64,000 bases of DNA from Parietaria judaica (lineage: Eukaryota > Streptophyta > Magnoliopsida > Rosales > Urticaceae): contig OX940871.1 of assembly GCA_954871525.1 (NCBI GenBank), positions 22,542,586-22,606,585 of the forward strand, in the 5' to 3' direction. Shown here piece by piece: positions 12,610-27,100 of the stretch; within the stretch, counting starts at the first letter, position 1; each line of letters opens with the position of its first letter. Both the position numbers and the translations under genes were made by a program. The notes under the pieces are model-generated. The model made no database searches, was not told the origin of the DNA, and worked only from the letters and a program-made list of their open reading frames with translations.

Positions 12610-13439
12610 AGTTTTTATCCCTTCTTAATATAATTAAGCTCTCTTTCCTAGTTAATTAGTTATTAGCTCTGCTAAGTCTTCGATTATTTTAACAAATGTT
12701 TATGCTGGATTAGCTGTCATCGAAGCTGTAACAATTATATATCTGAACATGATTTCTAGTATTTAAAGCGAAAGCTAGTATAGTAGTATCTTTAAGTACA
12801 TATAGTGAAAATACTAATCTATGAAGAAAAATAAAGAGTAAATATAATCAAGAGATAATTATGAAAAAAGTACCTAAATTTTTAATTGATTTTTGTTTTC
12901 TATAAGTCTCCGTTAATGTTGGCGTGTATGCCTAGTATGAAAGTACTTAACTTGAGAAATATTAAAATATTGAAAAAAAGATAGTTAATATGACTTGTAT
13001 ACTTGTAAAAAAATAATAATATTAATAGACACATAGAGAGACTCAATCAAACCGAAAATTTTATCAATCTTATTGGGATTATAATGCGATACAAATATAA
13101 ATAAACTTGGGCATTTATTCCACAATTATCCTGATAATAAATATAAATATTGCCTGTAGATCAAAGTATAAGACTAGCTCTCTTTTTCCATGTCCTTCAC
13201 GAATTTCCCCATTAACACATCTTTCGGAAAGAAGATTTCGTCTCAGAAAAGTCTCTGAAATTTGTGAAAAAGGCACATGTATGTCCCAACCAAAAAAACT
13301 CATGAAATCTATATTTATATATATATGCATACATTACATATACATGTAAAAACTTCCTAATGTTTTTTGAACAGTATATTTTATTCCAATAAATAAAAAC
13401 ATTGATACTTGTATGTCCAGATTATTGGTGCGTAGAGCA
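12610..13439 (+). promoter_or_regulatory. Probable OSC promoter and 5' UTR region
   Basis: This is non-coding AT-rich sequence immediately before the OSC start. TATATA-rich runs at about 13313-13342 lie roughly 100 bp upstream of the ATG and could serve as a core promoter. The transcription start cannot be fixed from sequence alone. Confidence 0.35.
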
Positions 13440-13634
13440 ATGTGGAAGTTGAAGGTGGGTGAAGGTGGGCCGTGGCTGAGCACGACGCACAATCACCTCG
13501 GTCGGCAGAACTGGGAGTTCGATCCAGAAGCCGGATCTCCGGAAGAGCGCGCTCACGTTGAGCATCTCCGTCGAGAATTTACTGAAAATCGGCTTCGAAT
13601 CAAGCAGTGCTCTGATCTTCTCACCAGAATGCAT
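13440..13634 (+). CDS. OSC exon 1
   Basis: Residues 1-65: the N-terminal region with the family phrase [17 protein letters not shown] and ending in LLTRMH, where plant OSCs have LLMRxQ. The donor GTATGT follows at 13635, phase 0. Exon 2 opens with LRKENG at 14664 after TGGCAG. Confidence 0.93.
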
Positions 13635-15138
13635 GTATGTTCTTTATTTACACGTGAATGGATTATTTGTCTATATCTTACCTTGATTAGTTTTTGTTTT
13701 TGGTTTTTTTTTTTTGGCAAATTAATGAGTTATAAGGATTAACAGTACGTAAGTTGACGTAGTACTTTGTAATCATAATAATTGAAACGTATTACGGTTA
13801 CTTAACACATGATAAAATTCTTTCGTTCTTGCGTTCGTTCGTGGAGAAAGTGACGTGGACTTGGATTATAGGAAATTCCAAAAACATGTTCTTACCAAAA
13901 TGGTCGAACTTTTATGATTCACCTCAACGCCAAAAAAATAGCCCAATAAGGCAATCATAGGATCTGCCTGTTTTGTTACTACGGGTAAAAGTTTCTAAGT
14001 TGTTAGAAAATAAAGAGGTATAGAGTCAGTTTAAAAAACTGTACCGAAATTATATTTTTTGGTGAATCGGTATACCTCATCTATTAGTCTGTTAATATTT
14101 TTACTATTTCCGTTGGTAATGACATCAACGCAAATGAAATAAATAAACTCAAACGATAAAATCCATGAATATCAAAATAAACTTGTATGTACACTGACGA
14201 AATAGTAAAAAAAAAATAACAAAAAAGTAGACGAGGACTACCGACTTACTAAAAAAAATTATACACTTTTGCCATGATTTATTTTAAGTTAATTCTGTGC
14301 CGCCTTATCTTCAAATAATTTAGTTATTGCTTAAAATGACTTTTTTATTTGATATTATTAGGATCTGCCACGTTTGTCTTCTTTTTTTCTTGGGTTGATT
14401 CATGTTTGGATCAGTTTATAAATGAGGAGAAAGACAGTGTGAGGTGGCTTGACTCATAAGATATTTAGTACTGTTTGATAGAATAACATGTTAATGCTAC
14501 AAAAGTATAAAGGTAAATTTTTTTATTACCGAAATTAAATGGTAAGGATTTCAGTGCAACAAAGCAACGGACTTACACTGCTATTTTTTCTTAAGAATAC
14601 AATGGATGTCTCTCACGGATAGTGACATGAAAATATAATAATTCAATAAAACAAAAATGGCAGCTTCGGAAAGAGAATGGGACGGGAGCAATTCCGGCAG
14701 CAATGAAGGTCGGAGAGAATGGCGATGTAACTGCAGAAGTGGTGGGGACTACAATTGAAAGGGCTCTTTCCTACTACTCCTCTATCCAATCCGGCCATGG
14801 CCATTGGCCTGCTCAACTTAGCGGCGGATTATTTTTCATGCCCTCAGTGGTAATTTTGCAAATCGTTTTTGAATTTTTGAATTTTGTGCATTTTTTCACA
14901 ATTTTACTCAAGTTTTTTTGCTTTATCATTATAAAATTTGGTCCCTTGTCGTGCCTTAAGCTACACGATTGGGAGTACAAATAAAAACAATGATATTATG
15001 ATGTAATAATAGAACGTGTATTGATATTTATTTATTTACTTTGTGTCTAGATTATAATGTCTTATATCACGGGAACGCTTAGTGTATCTTTTGGACCAGA
15101 ACTTCGGAAGGAAACAATTCGTTACATTCACAATCACC

Positions 15139-15182
<44 letters not shown>

Positions 15183-18100
15183 ATATATATATATATGCAA
15201 CTTTATATGATTATATATAATATATACATGTTAAATGTACAGAATGAAGATGGGGGTTGGGGCCTCCACGTTGAGGGTCACAGCACGATGTTTGGAACGA
15301 CACATAATTATGTAGCTTTGAGGTTGTTGGGCGAGAGTCCTGATGATCTCGTTGTGGCTCATGCCCGAAAATGGATTCTCGACCACGGTGGTGCAGTCGG
15401 AAATTGCTCTTGGGGAAAATTTTGGCTTGCGGTAGGGCCTCGTTTTTCATAATTTATAATGGCTAAGTCCATTTTAATATATATTTGATAATAGGTATAA
15501 TCGCTAACTATAATTATAATTAGGGCTGAGAGAGTGAAATGTTATTTAACGAGCAACGTTGTTACTGTTATTTGATAATTTGAATGACTTCAAGCAGCAA
15601 TTTTAGTTTTAATTTGGCTGATGGCGCCGAAAACCATATATAATTGACGAGCGTCTTCAAAGACTTTGTTTATATGCTTTTTTTTCAAAGTATATTTCTT
15701 AAAACTCCCGTGTACGCTACAAGGACAAGCCTTTCACGACATATTTTAATCGCCGGAAAACTTTCCACTTGAGTTAAAATCCATCTTATAATTCTTTGTA
15801 ACCAAATTTAATTCACACTTATGACCTTAAAGTCCAAGAGTCCATGTTTTTGCTTTAATGATCAGAAAATTTTAAATGAACTAGATTTGATTCATGCATT
15901 TATAAATAATCAGATACTTATTAATTTTCAGGTTCTTGGTATATACGAGTGGTCAGGCTTCAATCCAGTGCCTCCAGAATTTTGCCTTATCCCAAACTGG
16001 TTCTTATTGCATCCAGGTCTGGAACTGCAATTCAATTTGCCAAATCTGTTAATATTGATATACGTACTGTAGTGATATAATCCACATGATGCAGGAAAAA
16101 TGTTGGCCTTAGCTCGTACGATTTACTTGCCGATGTCATACTTGTATGGAAAGAGATTTATAGGACCCATCACCAATTTAGTTCTATCTCTGAGGAAAGA
16201 ACTTTACAACGAGCCTTATCATTCTATAAATTGGAACAAAGCGCGAAATACCGTTGCCAAGGTTAGTTCTGAGCCGTATAATACTATAACGGCCCACAAA
16301 GGGCTATTGCGGTGTTTTATTCCCATCATGTTGCTTCACATGATGTCGGAGTTTTACCGTTGCGGGGAGGTTGAATACTATTACAGCAAAATTTAGAGTC
16401 TAAGTATATTAAAGTGCGGCAAACATTACATGTCGAGTTTTTTCGCTCCAAACATACCTGGGACTTCAACAAACCTTAGTAGTCGAGTTTTCCCCCGCGG
16501 TTTCCCTTTTATATATGTATATATAATATAATGATAAGAAATGTTGTTTTTATAACATTTCCATATATTTGTTTAGTAAATTAAAAGTGGGTTATTTTTA
16601 TTTATAATTAGGAGGACCTATATTACCCGCGTCCTTTTCTTCAAGATGTGTTTTGGTCGTCCCTTCACCACATCGCCGAGCCGCTCCTTTCCCGTTGGCC
16701 TTTTTCATCGCTGAGACAGAAGGCGCTCCGGCTTGTTGCTCAACATCTTGACTACGAGGAGAAAGCTACCAATTATTTATGCTTGGCAAGTGAAGAAAAG
16801 GTAATTAAATTAATTATGCTTGAAAAATATTTCTAATAATAAATATGAATGAGAGTGAATTTTTGAAATATGATGCAGTTGATGAGCATGGTTGCTTGTT
16901 GGTCTCAAGATCCAAATTCAGAAGCATTTAAGCGTCACTTGGCTAGAGTGCCAGATTACATATGGATTTCAGAAGATGGAGCAAAGTGCCAGGTTTTTCT
17001 CTCTTTGAACTTATAGATCGTCATATTAATGATATTGAAATTTTTAATATTAATTAATCAGCACAATGTTTGAACAAAATAATTAAGCTGCAAGAATTCA
17101 TACCTGGTCAATGTTTGAGCTTATCAGACAAATTGAGCACTTCATTACTTTAATTCAATATTTTATTTCTGATTTTCTCTTTGCTTCATCTGTTTCACAA
17201 TCATCACATATATTGGCATGAGACTACCGTTACCGACAGGTTGATTGACAGTTCTATTTTACGTATTAGTCGACAACTTATGAGTTAACCGACGGGTAAA
17301 TTATATATATATACGTATATATATAAATTAAACTACCAACCGATTTACAAAGTTTACGAGTTAATTGATAGCCGAAGTGTGTTATTATGTATATTATTAG
17401 TATTTTGAAATATTAATTGTAAAAATTACTAACGAATCAGTGACAATAGTTGTGAGCATTAAGCCATGACTTGGGCACCACGATTACTTGGCTATCAATT
17501 TTTTTTATTTAATTAGTTATTTTATTACTTGTTACTTTTGCTTGACTACAAAATTAGAGGATAAAAGAGTAAAATGTTATGTGATGTTGTGGCTATATAA
17601 ACACCACATTTGTAATATGTAAGATCAACTCCCATTTCCAATTCAACTTTTATAATTAGAGAGCATCTCTATTTCTTCCTTCTTGCTTTCATAAAGTCAG
17701 TGCGAACAATATATTTATATATATACAGAGTGAGTGTGTTTATTGATCATATTGGAAAGTGTGTTGTGTTTGGTGCGTTTGATTTAATTGTTCATCTTCG
17801 TTGGAGTGTGTTATTCGTGTGTTATTTGGCAGTGATCTGTCATTGGAACCTACATTTGGTATCAGAGCGGGGTTATCACTATTGTCAAGTCTCTTGAAAT
17901 TCTTAGTATGCTCTGTGGTTGCGATTCTGACTGATCTTCCATATCAGAAACTATTTCTTGAGATATTACAGTACGAGTTCCCTTTATGCCGAACGACATG
18001 GAGTCGTCAAGCAAATCAACCGGAGGACATGTGACGCTACAGTACCCGATGCTCACGAAGATCAACTACTCGGTGTGGGCGCTGAAGATGCGAGTAAATC

Positions 18101-21100
18101 TGCAGGCGCAAGGAGTCTGGAAGGCCGTAGAAGGCGGAGATGTCGAAGCACACAAGGATAGGATGGCTCTCGCCGCCATCTATCAGCAAGTTCCGGAAGA
18201 TGTCCTTCTCATGATCAGTGAGAAGGATTCCGTAAAGAAGGCGTGGGAGACGTTGCGGACGATGCACATGGGCGCAGAACGCGTCAGAGAAGCCAAGGTT
18301 CAAACCTTGAAGAGCAAGTTTGAGGTTCTCCGTATGAGAGACGGTGAATGCGTGGACGAGTTCGCTATGAAGCTTTCATCTCTTGCAACGGGTATCCGCT
18401 CACTAGGCGAACTGGTGGACGTGACCACCGTGGTCAAGAAATTCTTGAGATCTGTAACTCACAGATACATGCAGATCGTGACGTCGATCGAGCAGTTCGG
18501 CGACCTCAAGACTATGTCAGTCGAGGAGGTTGTCGTTCGTCTAAAAGTCCACGAGGAGAGGCTTCGGGGCTATGGCGACAGAGACAAGGAGAAACACCTC
18601 ATGCTCACGCATGAAGAATGGAAGGCTAAGCAGAAGTGGGACCAGCGAGAAGGTTCTTCTTCAAGCTCGTCGAGTCGCAACAGATACGGCAGCGAGAACC
18701 GTGGACGTAGCAGAGGCCGAGGTCGAGGATGTGGTCGCGACTAGTGCGGTCGAGTCAGTAGCACTCCCCGCCAAGACGGCGCCACCCGCAAGGACAAGAG
18801 CACAGTGAAGTGCTATAATTGTCAGAAGTATGGTCACTACGCAAATGAGTGTCATACTAAGAACCGCGACAACGAAGCGAATATGGTGAGATTCGATGAC
18901 GACGAGTACCCACTTATGTTCACCGAAGAGATGGTGGATTTAAGTAGCGACGAGCACGACGACCAGGATGTGGTCGACGAGACACACATCGAGCAGGAGC
19001 GCGTCGACGTAGTACTTGACGACCAGGTATCCAGCGAGGAGGTACCTGACGACCAAGTACTGAGCCGAGTAGACGAGCTGATGATGGCGGAGAAACCCAC
19101 GAAGAGCAAATCAGAACGGTGATGCTCAAGGAAGACAAGGTTGTCGCCAACCTACTCGCAGATGGCGAAGAGAATGTCTATACCGACATTTAGTATTTAG
19201 ACAACGGAGCCAGCAACCACATGACGGGTCATCGAGCGAAGTTTGAAGAGCTCGACGAGAAGATCACATGAAACGTGAAGTTCGGCGATGGTTCCATCGT
19301 CGACATCATAGGCAGAGGGTCCATGTTATTCAAGTGCAAGAATGGGGACAACGCCTATTGACCGAAGTCTACTAAATACCGAAGCTGAAGAGTAACATCA
19401 TCACCTTAGGAAAAATGACGGAGATCGGTCACACAATGATCCTATTCGGAGAGTTCCTAAAGATGTGGAACAACGATGGGGCCCTATTGATGAAGGTGAA
19501 GAGATCACCGAGTTAGTTGTACAAGATCAACCTGGCGGTAGATCAACCGATTTGCTTGATGGCATCGATCGCAGGCCCAGCGTGGCGATGACATGCGAGA
19601 CTTGGGCACGTAAATTTTCAAGCACTCAAGATGATAAGCGACAAGGAGATGGCCTTTGGGGTAGCGAAGATTGAACACCCCGACTAGCTGTACAAATGCT
19701 GCATGGTCGCGAAACAGGAAAGAGTGCCATTTCCGATCAAGATCAAGTTCCGAGCAGAGCGACCCCTCCAACTGGTGCACGCTGACCTGTGTGGTCCAAT
19801 CACCCCAGCCACCCTAGCCGGCAACAAGTACTTCCTTTTGCTTGTTGATTATTACAGCCGCTGGATGTGGGTGTACACGCTTAAACAGAAGGCAAGAGCC
19901 TTTGAAGTCTTCAAGAAATTCAAGCGGCTCGTGGAAAACCAGTCTGTACATTGACTGAAGACCCTGCAAACAGATCGAGGAGGCGAGTTCACGTCTCAGA
20001 GTTTTGCGGAGTACTGCGGAGAAGAAGGTGTAGAGCGACACCTCACCGCACCATACACGCCCCAGCAGAACGGCGTGGTGGAGATACGGAATCGAACCGT
20101 CATGGACACTGCAAGGAGTTTGCTGAAAAGTATGCAAGTCCCAACAAGCTTTTGGGGAGAAGCAGTACGTCACGCAGTTTACTTGCTGAACCGATTGCCG
20201 ACAAAGGCACTAGGCGAACGCACCCCTTACCAAGCTTGGAAAGGGAAGAAACCTCATCTGGAGCATTTAAAGGTGTTTGGGTGCACCACACATGTGAAGA
20301 CTATGGGACCACACATTAAGAAGCTCGATGATCGGAGTCAACCGATGGTGTACCTTGGCACCGAGGAAGGAAGCAAGGTACACAGATTTTACGACCCCCT
20401 ACGCGGAAAAGTTCATGTCAGCAGAGACACCGTGTTCGAAGAGGAGAAGAAGTGGGATTGGCGCGACAAGAACCGAGAGCCCGAACAGAACTCGGTTGAG
20501 GTCATCCTCTAAGAGGAAGATTCGGTTGAGCATGAAGATGGAGAAAGTCCCTTCCAGGGGCTAGCAACGCCCAGCTCGACGGAAACTAGTTCGTCTGGAA
20601 CTAGCTCACCACCAAGCTCGCCCAATCAAGGATCAGGAATGAGCACCCCGATCCCAATGACAGCTAGTTCGGGAAGAACCAGCTCGGGAGACTCTTCAAT
20701 CAAGGACGGACCAAGAGGTTTCCGTACCCTGTCTGACGACTACGAAGAAGCCCGGGAGCTTGATTTGAGCCCAGAAGAGCTCTTCTGGTGAGTGTTGAGG
20801 AACCAGCCAACTATCGCGAGGCAGCCACCGAGAAGGAATGGCAGGAAGCGATGAAGAAATAGTTGGAGTCCATTGAGAAGAATCGGACGTGGGAGCTTGT
20901 CGACCTTCCAAGAGGTCACAAGTCCATTGGTCTGAAATAGGTCTACAAGCTCAAGAAGGAATCAGAGGGCAAGATTCTCAAGCACAAGGCCAGATTGGTC
21001 GCAAAAGGCTACGTGCAGAAACAAGGAGTACACTTTGAAGAGGTATTTGCTCCAGTGGCCAGACTCGACACAGTCACGCTTATCCTAGCCCTCGCAGCTC

Positions 21101-24100
21101 ACCGAGGCTGGAAGATCCATCACTTGGACGTCAAATCGGCGTTCCTTAATGGTGAATTGGAACAAGAAGTCTGCGTTGCTCAGCCAGAAGGCTTCGTCGA
21201 CAATACCGCGGTGCACAAGGTGTACAAGTTGTCAAAAGCTCTTTATGGGTTACGACAGGCACCACGTGCATGGAACACTCGACTCGGCAGGAGCATGAAG
21301 AGTCTCGGTTTCAAGAAGTGCTCCTAGGAGCAAGCGGTCTACACGAGAAACAATCGAGGCGAGGGACTCATCGTCGGTTGTGTACGTCGACGACCTGATC
21401 GTGACTGGATCCAGTGCAAAAGGCATAGATGAATTTAAGAAGCAGATGATGAAGGAGTTTGAGATAAGCGACCTCGGACTATTCTCGTACTACCTGGGCA
21501 TCGAGGTCGACCAGAAGAAGGATTTTGACACGCTGAAGCAGACGGCTTACGCGAAGAAAATTCTACAGCAATTCAAGATGGCGGATTGCAACCCGAGTAA
21601 GTATCTGATGGAACCGAAGTTAAAACTCGGGAAAGATGCAGAAGGAACCCCAGTGTATCCCACTGAGTAAAGGCGTGTCGTCGGGTGTCTCAGGTACTTA
21701 ACTCATACCCGACCTGACATCTCATATGCATTTGGCATGGTGAGTCGTCGCATGGAGAAGCCCACCAGTCTACACCAACAGGCTGTGAAACACATCCTTC
21801 GTTACGTGAAGGGAACGACAAGCTATGGGATACAATACAGAAGATGAAGTGAAGCTGAAGAACTGGTCGGTTTTACCGACAGTGACCTAGCCGGTGATGT
21901 CGATGACAGAAAAAGTACCGGAGGGATGGCGTTTTATCTCAACGGGAATTTGATCACCTGGCAGTCTCAGAAGCAGAGAACTGTGGCCCTATCATCTTAT
22001 GAAGCCGACTTCATGGCATCGACCGCATCGTCGTGTCAAGCATTATGGCTAAGGCTTAGTGAGTGAAATAACAGGATCCGAGCAGAAACCAGTGACTCTC
22101 TACGTCGACAACAAGTCCGCAATCGCACTGATTAAAAAACAGTGTTTCATGGATGGAGCAAGCATATTAACACCCTCTTTCACTTTATTCGCGAGTGTGT
22201 CGAGGAACGAGAGGTCATTGTGGAGTTTGTCAGCACCAGAGAGCAACGAGCTGACATTCTCACCAAAGCTCTAGCGAGAGTCAAATTCGCGGAGATGCGA
22301 GAACTGCTCGGCGTGATGAACCTCGAATCAAGTCAGGCTTACGGGGGAGAATGTGAGCATTAAGCCATGACTTGGCCACCACGATTACTTGGCTACAAAG
22401 TTGTTTTTATTTAATTAGTTATTTTATTACTTGTTACTTTTGCTTGACTACAAAGTTAGAGAATAAAAGAGTAAAATGCTATGTGATGTTGTGGATATAT
22501 AAACACCACATTTGTAACATGTAAGATCTAACTCCCATTTGCAATTCGACTTCTATAATCAAAGAGCATCTCTATTTCTTCCTTCTTGCTTTCATAAAGT
22601 CAGTGCGCACAATATATTTATATATAGAGAGTGAGTGTGTTCATTGATCATAGTGGAAAGTGTGTTGTGTTTGGTGCGTTTGATTTAATTGTTCATCTTC
22701 GTTGGAGTGTGTTGTTCGTGTGTTATTTGGCAGTGATCTGTTATTGGAACCTACAATAGTTTCTATATTCTTAAAAAAAAAATTGAGAAGTATTGACTAA
22801 GATAACATTCCGGTCTGTCGACACTACCCGGAACAGGCGTCGCAATTTGAATTTTCGGGCAACTGCCGTTCATTAGAACTTTAGCTCCACCTATATAATC
22901 ATTCATCAGAAAGTAGCATGATTAAACAAATTTATATATGCATATATATATACACAGGGTCTTCCTTCTCAATTATGGGACACAGCTTTCTCGGTTCGAG
23001 CAATCATTTCTTGTGATTTAAATGAAGAGTTTGGGCAAACACTTAGAAAAGCACACGACTTCTTAAAGGCTTCACAGGTAACTATTATTCTTGAAATAAC
23101 ACTAAAGCCCAATATATGTATATATGTCGTATATTATGGTAATGCTATATAGCTAATTTTATTAATAAAATACCAGGTTCGTGAAGATCCTCCGGGCAAC
23201 TTCAGAGAAATGCATAAGCATATATGTAAAGGTGGATGGGTGTTTGCACATCCTGATCAACAGACGTGGATAGTCTCTGATTGCTCTGGAGAAGCATTTC
23301 TGGTATATCTATATTGCGTCCAGCTATTTAAACATAAATTATTTTATGTATTTAACTACTACTAAAAAGAATACTAATAATATTTTCGCCGTAAATGACC
23401 CTTTTAAAATCTGGTCTGACATAAAATATCATTGTGCCACATGGAAATTAACACGAGTTATGTTCCAACAAACTACCTTAGGTATTTAAGTGTTGTAAAA
23501 CGAATATAAACATAAGTCTTTTCGCGGCAAAGAATCCTAAAAAAAACCCGTTTATATGTATTTTTAAAAACTTCAGGAACCCTGCGTATCGGTATATTCT
23601 CTTTCCTACTAAACCAATTACAATTAATTAGTATTCCCAAAAATAATTACCCCTTTATAATTTGTTCCATGATATGTGACGTGGCATAGCATGTCAGCAT
23701 AGCCACGATCCCACGTGGCTCAACTACTTAACTTAGGTAGTTAATACTATAAATCAAATAACATAAATTGTTTTACAGCAAATAATCGTAAAATATATAG
23801 TTATGTATGTCTATTCTTAAACTCAAGGAACACTTAATTAAACATGTAAATGTCTGTAATTCGTTACTAGATGATTTAATAAAGAAAAAAAAACGGAACC
23901 AGACGAGTCCAGGTCCGTTTTTTCCTTAACCCGGATCAGTCCGTTTCTAAATTTTTTTTTTCTGATAAACAACTTTTTATCTTTTAAAAAAATCCGGACC
24001 CGGATCAACCCGGGTCCGGGTTTTTTATTTTATTTTATTATAATTTAGAAGAATCCTAGAATTCCTGTAGATATTTACAGCATTGCCCTTAATATGGATA

Positions 24101-27100
24101 AATTCTATTTCTTAAAGTTGAATGTACTAAAAATTTGATTACTGGACAGGCTACGCTCTTGCTTTCACAAGTATCACCAGCCATAGTTGGAGAGAAAATG
24201 GATTCTCAGTGTTTCTATGATGCAGTCAATGTCTTGCTTTCCTATCAAGTAAGTTCTAAAAAACAGGTTTATATACATTTATGTATGTGTGTGAAGTTTT
24301 TCTTTTTATAAAGAAGTCCATGATTTGTTTTCTTTTGACTTCAATAATTAAATGTGTTGACAGAGTAGTAATGGAGGTTTTTCTGCTTGGGAACCTCGTA
24401 AAGCATTTCGTTGGTTGGAGGTAATCCCTTCTTAAGTGTTTTCTAACAATAGTTAAGTTTACACATTAAACATATATAGTAAAATTCATAAGGGTAAATT
24501 GCGGCTAATGTACCTAATACTTGATCGACTGCGGATTATGGACTCAATGTTTATTTTCGATGGCTAATGTACCCAAACTTGATTCCGTTAGATTTTTTCG
24601 TGTTTTTCGTCACTTGACCGTCAACGAGTGATTCCTCTTCTATATGTACACTTTTTGTATTTTTGACATAACTCACTCATTTTTTGTCCAATTTTAATGA
24701 ACAACCTACGGTTGGAAATATAAGAGGTAGATCTACAAGTTTAGTGCTTTATATTTTGTAAAATAAGTTTTCAAAATACGAAATTTCAATTACTACAAAA
24801 AACTAGACATTAGTTTAAAGCAAAAGATTTGTTTCGAGCAAATTTTAATAAATTTGATAACTTTTTATGATGAAACGTAAAACTACAAAGTTGTAGATAA
24901 ATCTTTTATCTTTCCAACAATAGTTTATTTATAATTTTTGGACAAAACATGAGTGAGTTACAAAAGATATGATGTGAAAAAATCTTTCGTATTTTTAGCA
25001 TAACTTACTCATTTTTTATCCAAAATTTATAAATAAAATAATGTTGAAATGATAAAAGATTTATCTACATCGTTTAGTTTTAAATTTTATTAAAAAATCA
25101 TTAAGTATATTAAAATTTGCTCGAAAAAAATATTTTGCATCATACTAATGTCCAGTTTTTTGTTGTAACTAAAATTTCTTATTTTTTTTCAATTTTTTTT
25201 AACAAAACTTAAACACCAAAACTATAGATATATCTCTATCTTTCCAACCGTAAGTCGAGTAAGTTATGACAAAAATACGAAAACTGTACATATAAAGGAA
25301 TTAATTTTGGGTACATTAGCCGTCAAAAATAAACATTGAGTACGTATCCGTAACTAATCAAACATTAAATACATTAACGCAGTTTACCTTTTTCAGAACT
25401 AGTTATTGATGTGTAATTAATGCTAGATAAAATAAAAACCACAGGGTAATAAGAGAATGTTTATTTTAAATTTTAATAACATTTATTTTAAATAAATAAA
25501 AACCGCAAGGTAATAAGATATTTTTTCTTTTATATAATATTTATTATAAATTTCACCAAAAAAAAATTATTTTATTTTCTAAAACAATATTCAAGTTTCA
25601 TTTTAATGCCCCTCCAAGTGCTTTAATTATTCAACAACCCAAAATTCTCCGATAAACCCGAAATCAAACTCTCTATAATTATGGTATTGTTTTTATCTAC
25701 TTCCATTTCAAAATATTAAAATAAAAATATTATCAATGTTAAATTTAATTATTTTATATATTAATAAAAAATTAAAAACATAGTGACAAAGACTATTGAC
25801 AATGTCAAAGATCACTTATAGAGTAAATTTTGACTTATTTTTAAAAAATAATTGGAGGGATTAAATTTCGCTGATTATGTACCTACTGCCAGCCATAAAT
25901 TAACTAATAAATTTTGACTATTTTTAAACAATAATTGGAGGGATTAAATTTCGCTGATTATAAGCCTAATGCTAGCCATAAATTATCTAATAAGCATTTA
26001 ATATTGTCTTTAATTTTTCGTTCAGAAACTCAATCCCATGGAATATCTTCAAGATGTTCTGATCGAGAGAGAGTAAGATACTAAGACTTTCTCAATGCAT
26101 TGATACAAATATGTGATTTAAGCACTGTTTACAAATGTGGAATTGAAACCTTTGAGGACAATTCTGAAACGTAGTTGAGTAATAAGTGATATATTTTCGT
26201 TCAGAAACGTTTGTGAAACGTGCTCGAAAAAATGACAAGCCGCAGCTGTAATTAAGTTGAGCCGCGGCTATCATATATTACAATGCTCCAAAACGTTGTG
26301 ATTATCTTATTTTGTTTACCAAGATATTGTCTCGATACATATATAATAAGCATATAATGCTCAATATTTATACCTTTGATTGATATTTAATTAATCAATT
26401 TCAGATATGTAGAGTGCACATCCTCAGTGATTCAGAGTCTCGCACTCTTCCACAAATTATATCCAGAACATCGAAGAAAGGAGATAACTAGCTGTATATC
26501 AAAAGGAGTGTCTTACATTGAGAGTATACAAAACCCTGATGGTTCATGGTACATTAAAATATATATCTACGCATATTATAATTAGTAGTTTCAATTTCTT
26601 AACCACACCTTATGTATATTATTTATACGCAAGTTTTTTTTTGGAAAAATATGTGTACTTGATTTTTTTGGCTTCGGCGTCGGTATTTGCTAGCAAAATA
26701 TAGTTAGGTATCTAAGCGCTACAAAACTAACAACATAGGTATTTTGCTGCAAATAACTCTTTAAATTATTATGTCCAGGTGATATGTCATAGCACATTAG
26801 CATATCATGTGATGAATCATAACACACCAACATGCCACGTGACTTTTAATATGAAGTTGCAACAATTTCATATTATATATTCTTGGTGGTTGTGAAGATA
26901 AGAACTTATGTGATTGAGCATTATAAAACAAATAACATAATATTTTAATAATTCTTATTTAATCATGTAAATTATCTTTTTGGTACTAGAGAATTTTATT
27001 ATAAATTTTATTAATATAAGGAGAGATCACGTTTGTAATATTAATTATAGTCGAGATCATAAAATATATTATTTAATTATATAATTATTAATTTATCAAG

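Larger units (their letters stand above)
17855..22351 (+). mobile_element. Ty1/copia internal region (TNT1-like), degenerate
   Basis: Domain order is gag, protease, integrase, RT, RNase H, the copia order, all on the plus strand. Frameshifts and stops split it at, among others, 18742 (TAG), 19120, 19192 (TAG at a usual Trp codon), 19951, 20510 and 20938. It ends in the purine tract GGGGGAGAA at 22343-22351. It lies in the same orientation as the OSC gene, within intron 8, so it must be removed by splicing of a 5965-bp intron. Confidence 0.93.

Noticed and set aside
13413..13439. An upstream in-frame ATG that would add nine residues to the OSC
   Set aside because: Plant OSCs start at the MWKLK motif, which is present at 13440. 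The added residues have no family counterpart.
17700..18065. Small ORFs across the copia 5' LTR and leader
   Set aside because: They overlap the LTR end and primer binding site and encode nothing recognisable; the true gag begins at 17986.
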